Assembly: GCA_017163975.1 (NCBI GenBank) | Contig: JAFFSR010000237.1 | Coordinates: forward strand, 3,658,001 to 3,722,000 | Direction of reading: 5' to 3' | DNA from: Anastatus disparis | Lineage: Eukaryota; Arthropoda; Insecta; Hymenoptera; Eupelmidae | Length of the DNA stretch: 64,000 nt | Part shown: positions 63,892-64,000 of the stretch, piece by piece | How positions within the stretch are numbered: position 1 is the stretch's first letter | How the letters are laid out: each line of letters opens with the position of its first letter | The notes under the pieces: generated by a model | What the model was told of the DNA's origin: nothing | Databases searched by the model: none | Seen by the model: only the letters and a program-made list of their open reading frames with translations | Translations under genes and position numbers: made by a program

Positions 63892-64000
63892 AGTATTAAG
63901 TGCCTTGGAAAATATAGAGATAGATAAAGCATCGCGACCCAGAAATTAACGTTTAAAGCTCTCAAGAGGGATACTATATAAACTTCGTTTTCGATATCTT

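Larger units (their letters stand above)
57502..64000. other. Gene-free right end
   Basis: No supported gene. It contains a CT microsatellite, long TA microsatellites, GA/CT islands (about 58,240-59,770 and 61,370-62,330) and one 51-codon open frame of interest at 60595. Confidence 0.55.

Noticed and set aside
1..64000. CRISPR arrays, phage or bacterial defence systems, telomeric TTAGG arrays, rRNA, and well-known insect microRNAs
   Set aside because: I looked for regularly spaced repeats, TTAGG arrays, rRNA signatures and a few familiar microRNA seeds (let-7, bantam, miR-1, miR-2, miR-8) and saw none. The window is nuclear insect-like DNA.

Overview
This is eukaryotic DNA: very AT-rich, with spliced introns, nuclear tRNA genes, microsatellites, a tRNA-derived SINE and a Tc1/mariner-like MITE. 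The only complete protein gene is an insect sensory neuron membrane protein (SNMP1, CD36 family). Its sequence reads most like hymenopteran SNMP1 as I remember it (for example the FEEW and DHEEDDT stretches), so an ant, bee or wasp is likely; the species cannot be named from sequence alone.

Layout. At the left edge (about 1.34-2.1 kb, minus strand) is the start of another gene that runs out of the window: a promoter with initiator, MTE-like and DPE elements, then a first coding exon encoding a signal peptide and ending at a consensus splice donor. From 2.7 to 34.3 kb I recognise no complete gene. This stretch holds a SINE, two copies of one MITE, small fold-back repeats, short tandem duplications and a few weak exon candidates (near 10.4, 21.6 and 25.8 kb). 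SNMP1 occupies 34.4-39.6 kb on the plus strand with eight coding exons; a second SINE copy lies in its intron 2. tRNA-Ser(GCT) and tRNA-Lys(CTT) lie at 43.6 and 45.8 kb. At 46.8-47.2 kb is a decayed minus-strand Penelope-like GIY-YIG endonuclease remnant, beside a minisatellite and a long perfect hairpin. From 47.7 to 64 kb I see no gene I can support, only a third SINE copy, long TA and CT microsatellites and one short open frame.

The features do not form an operon or pathway. SNMP1 is a stand-alone chemosensory gene that helps pheromone receptors in olfactory neurons. The minus-strand gene at the left edge is unidentified beyond its secretory signal. I found no CRISPR array, virus or undescribed multi-gene system. 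The most unusual signals are the near-consensus minus-strand core promoter, the conserved and covarying 3' hairpin shared by the three SINE copies, the two short upstream ORFs in the SNMP1 leader, and the inverted-repeat cluster around the Penelope-like remnant.
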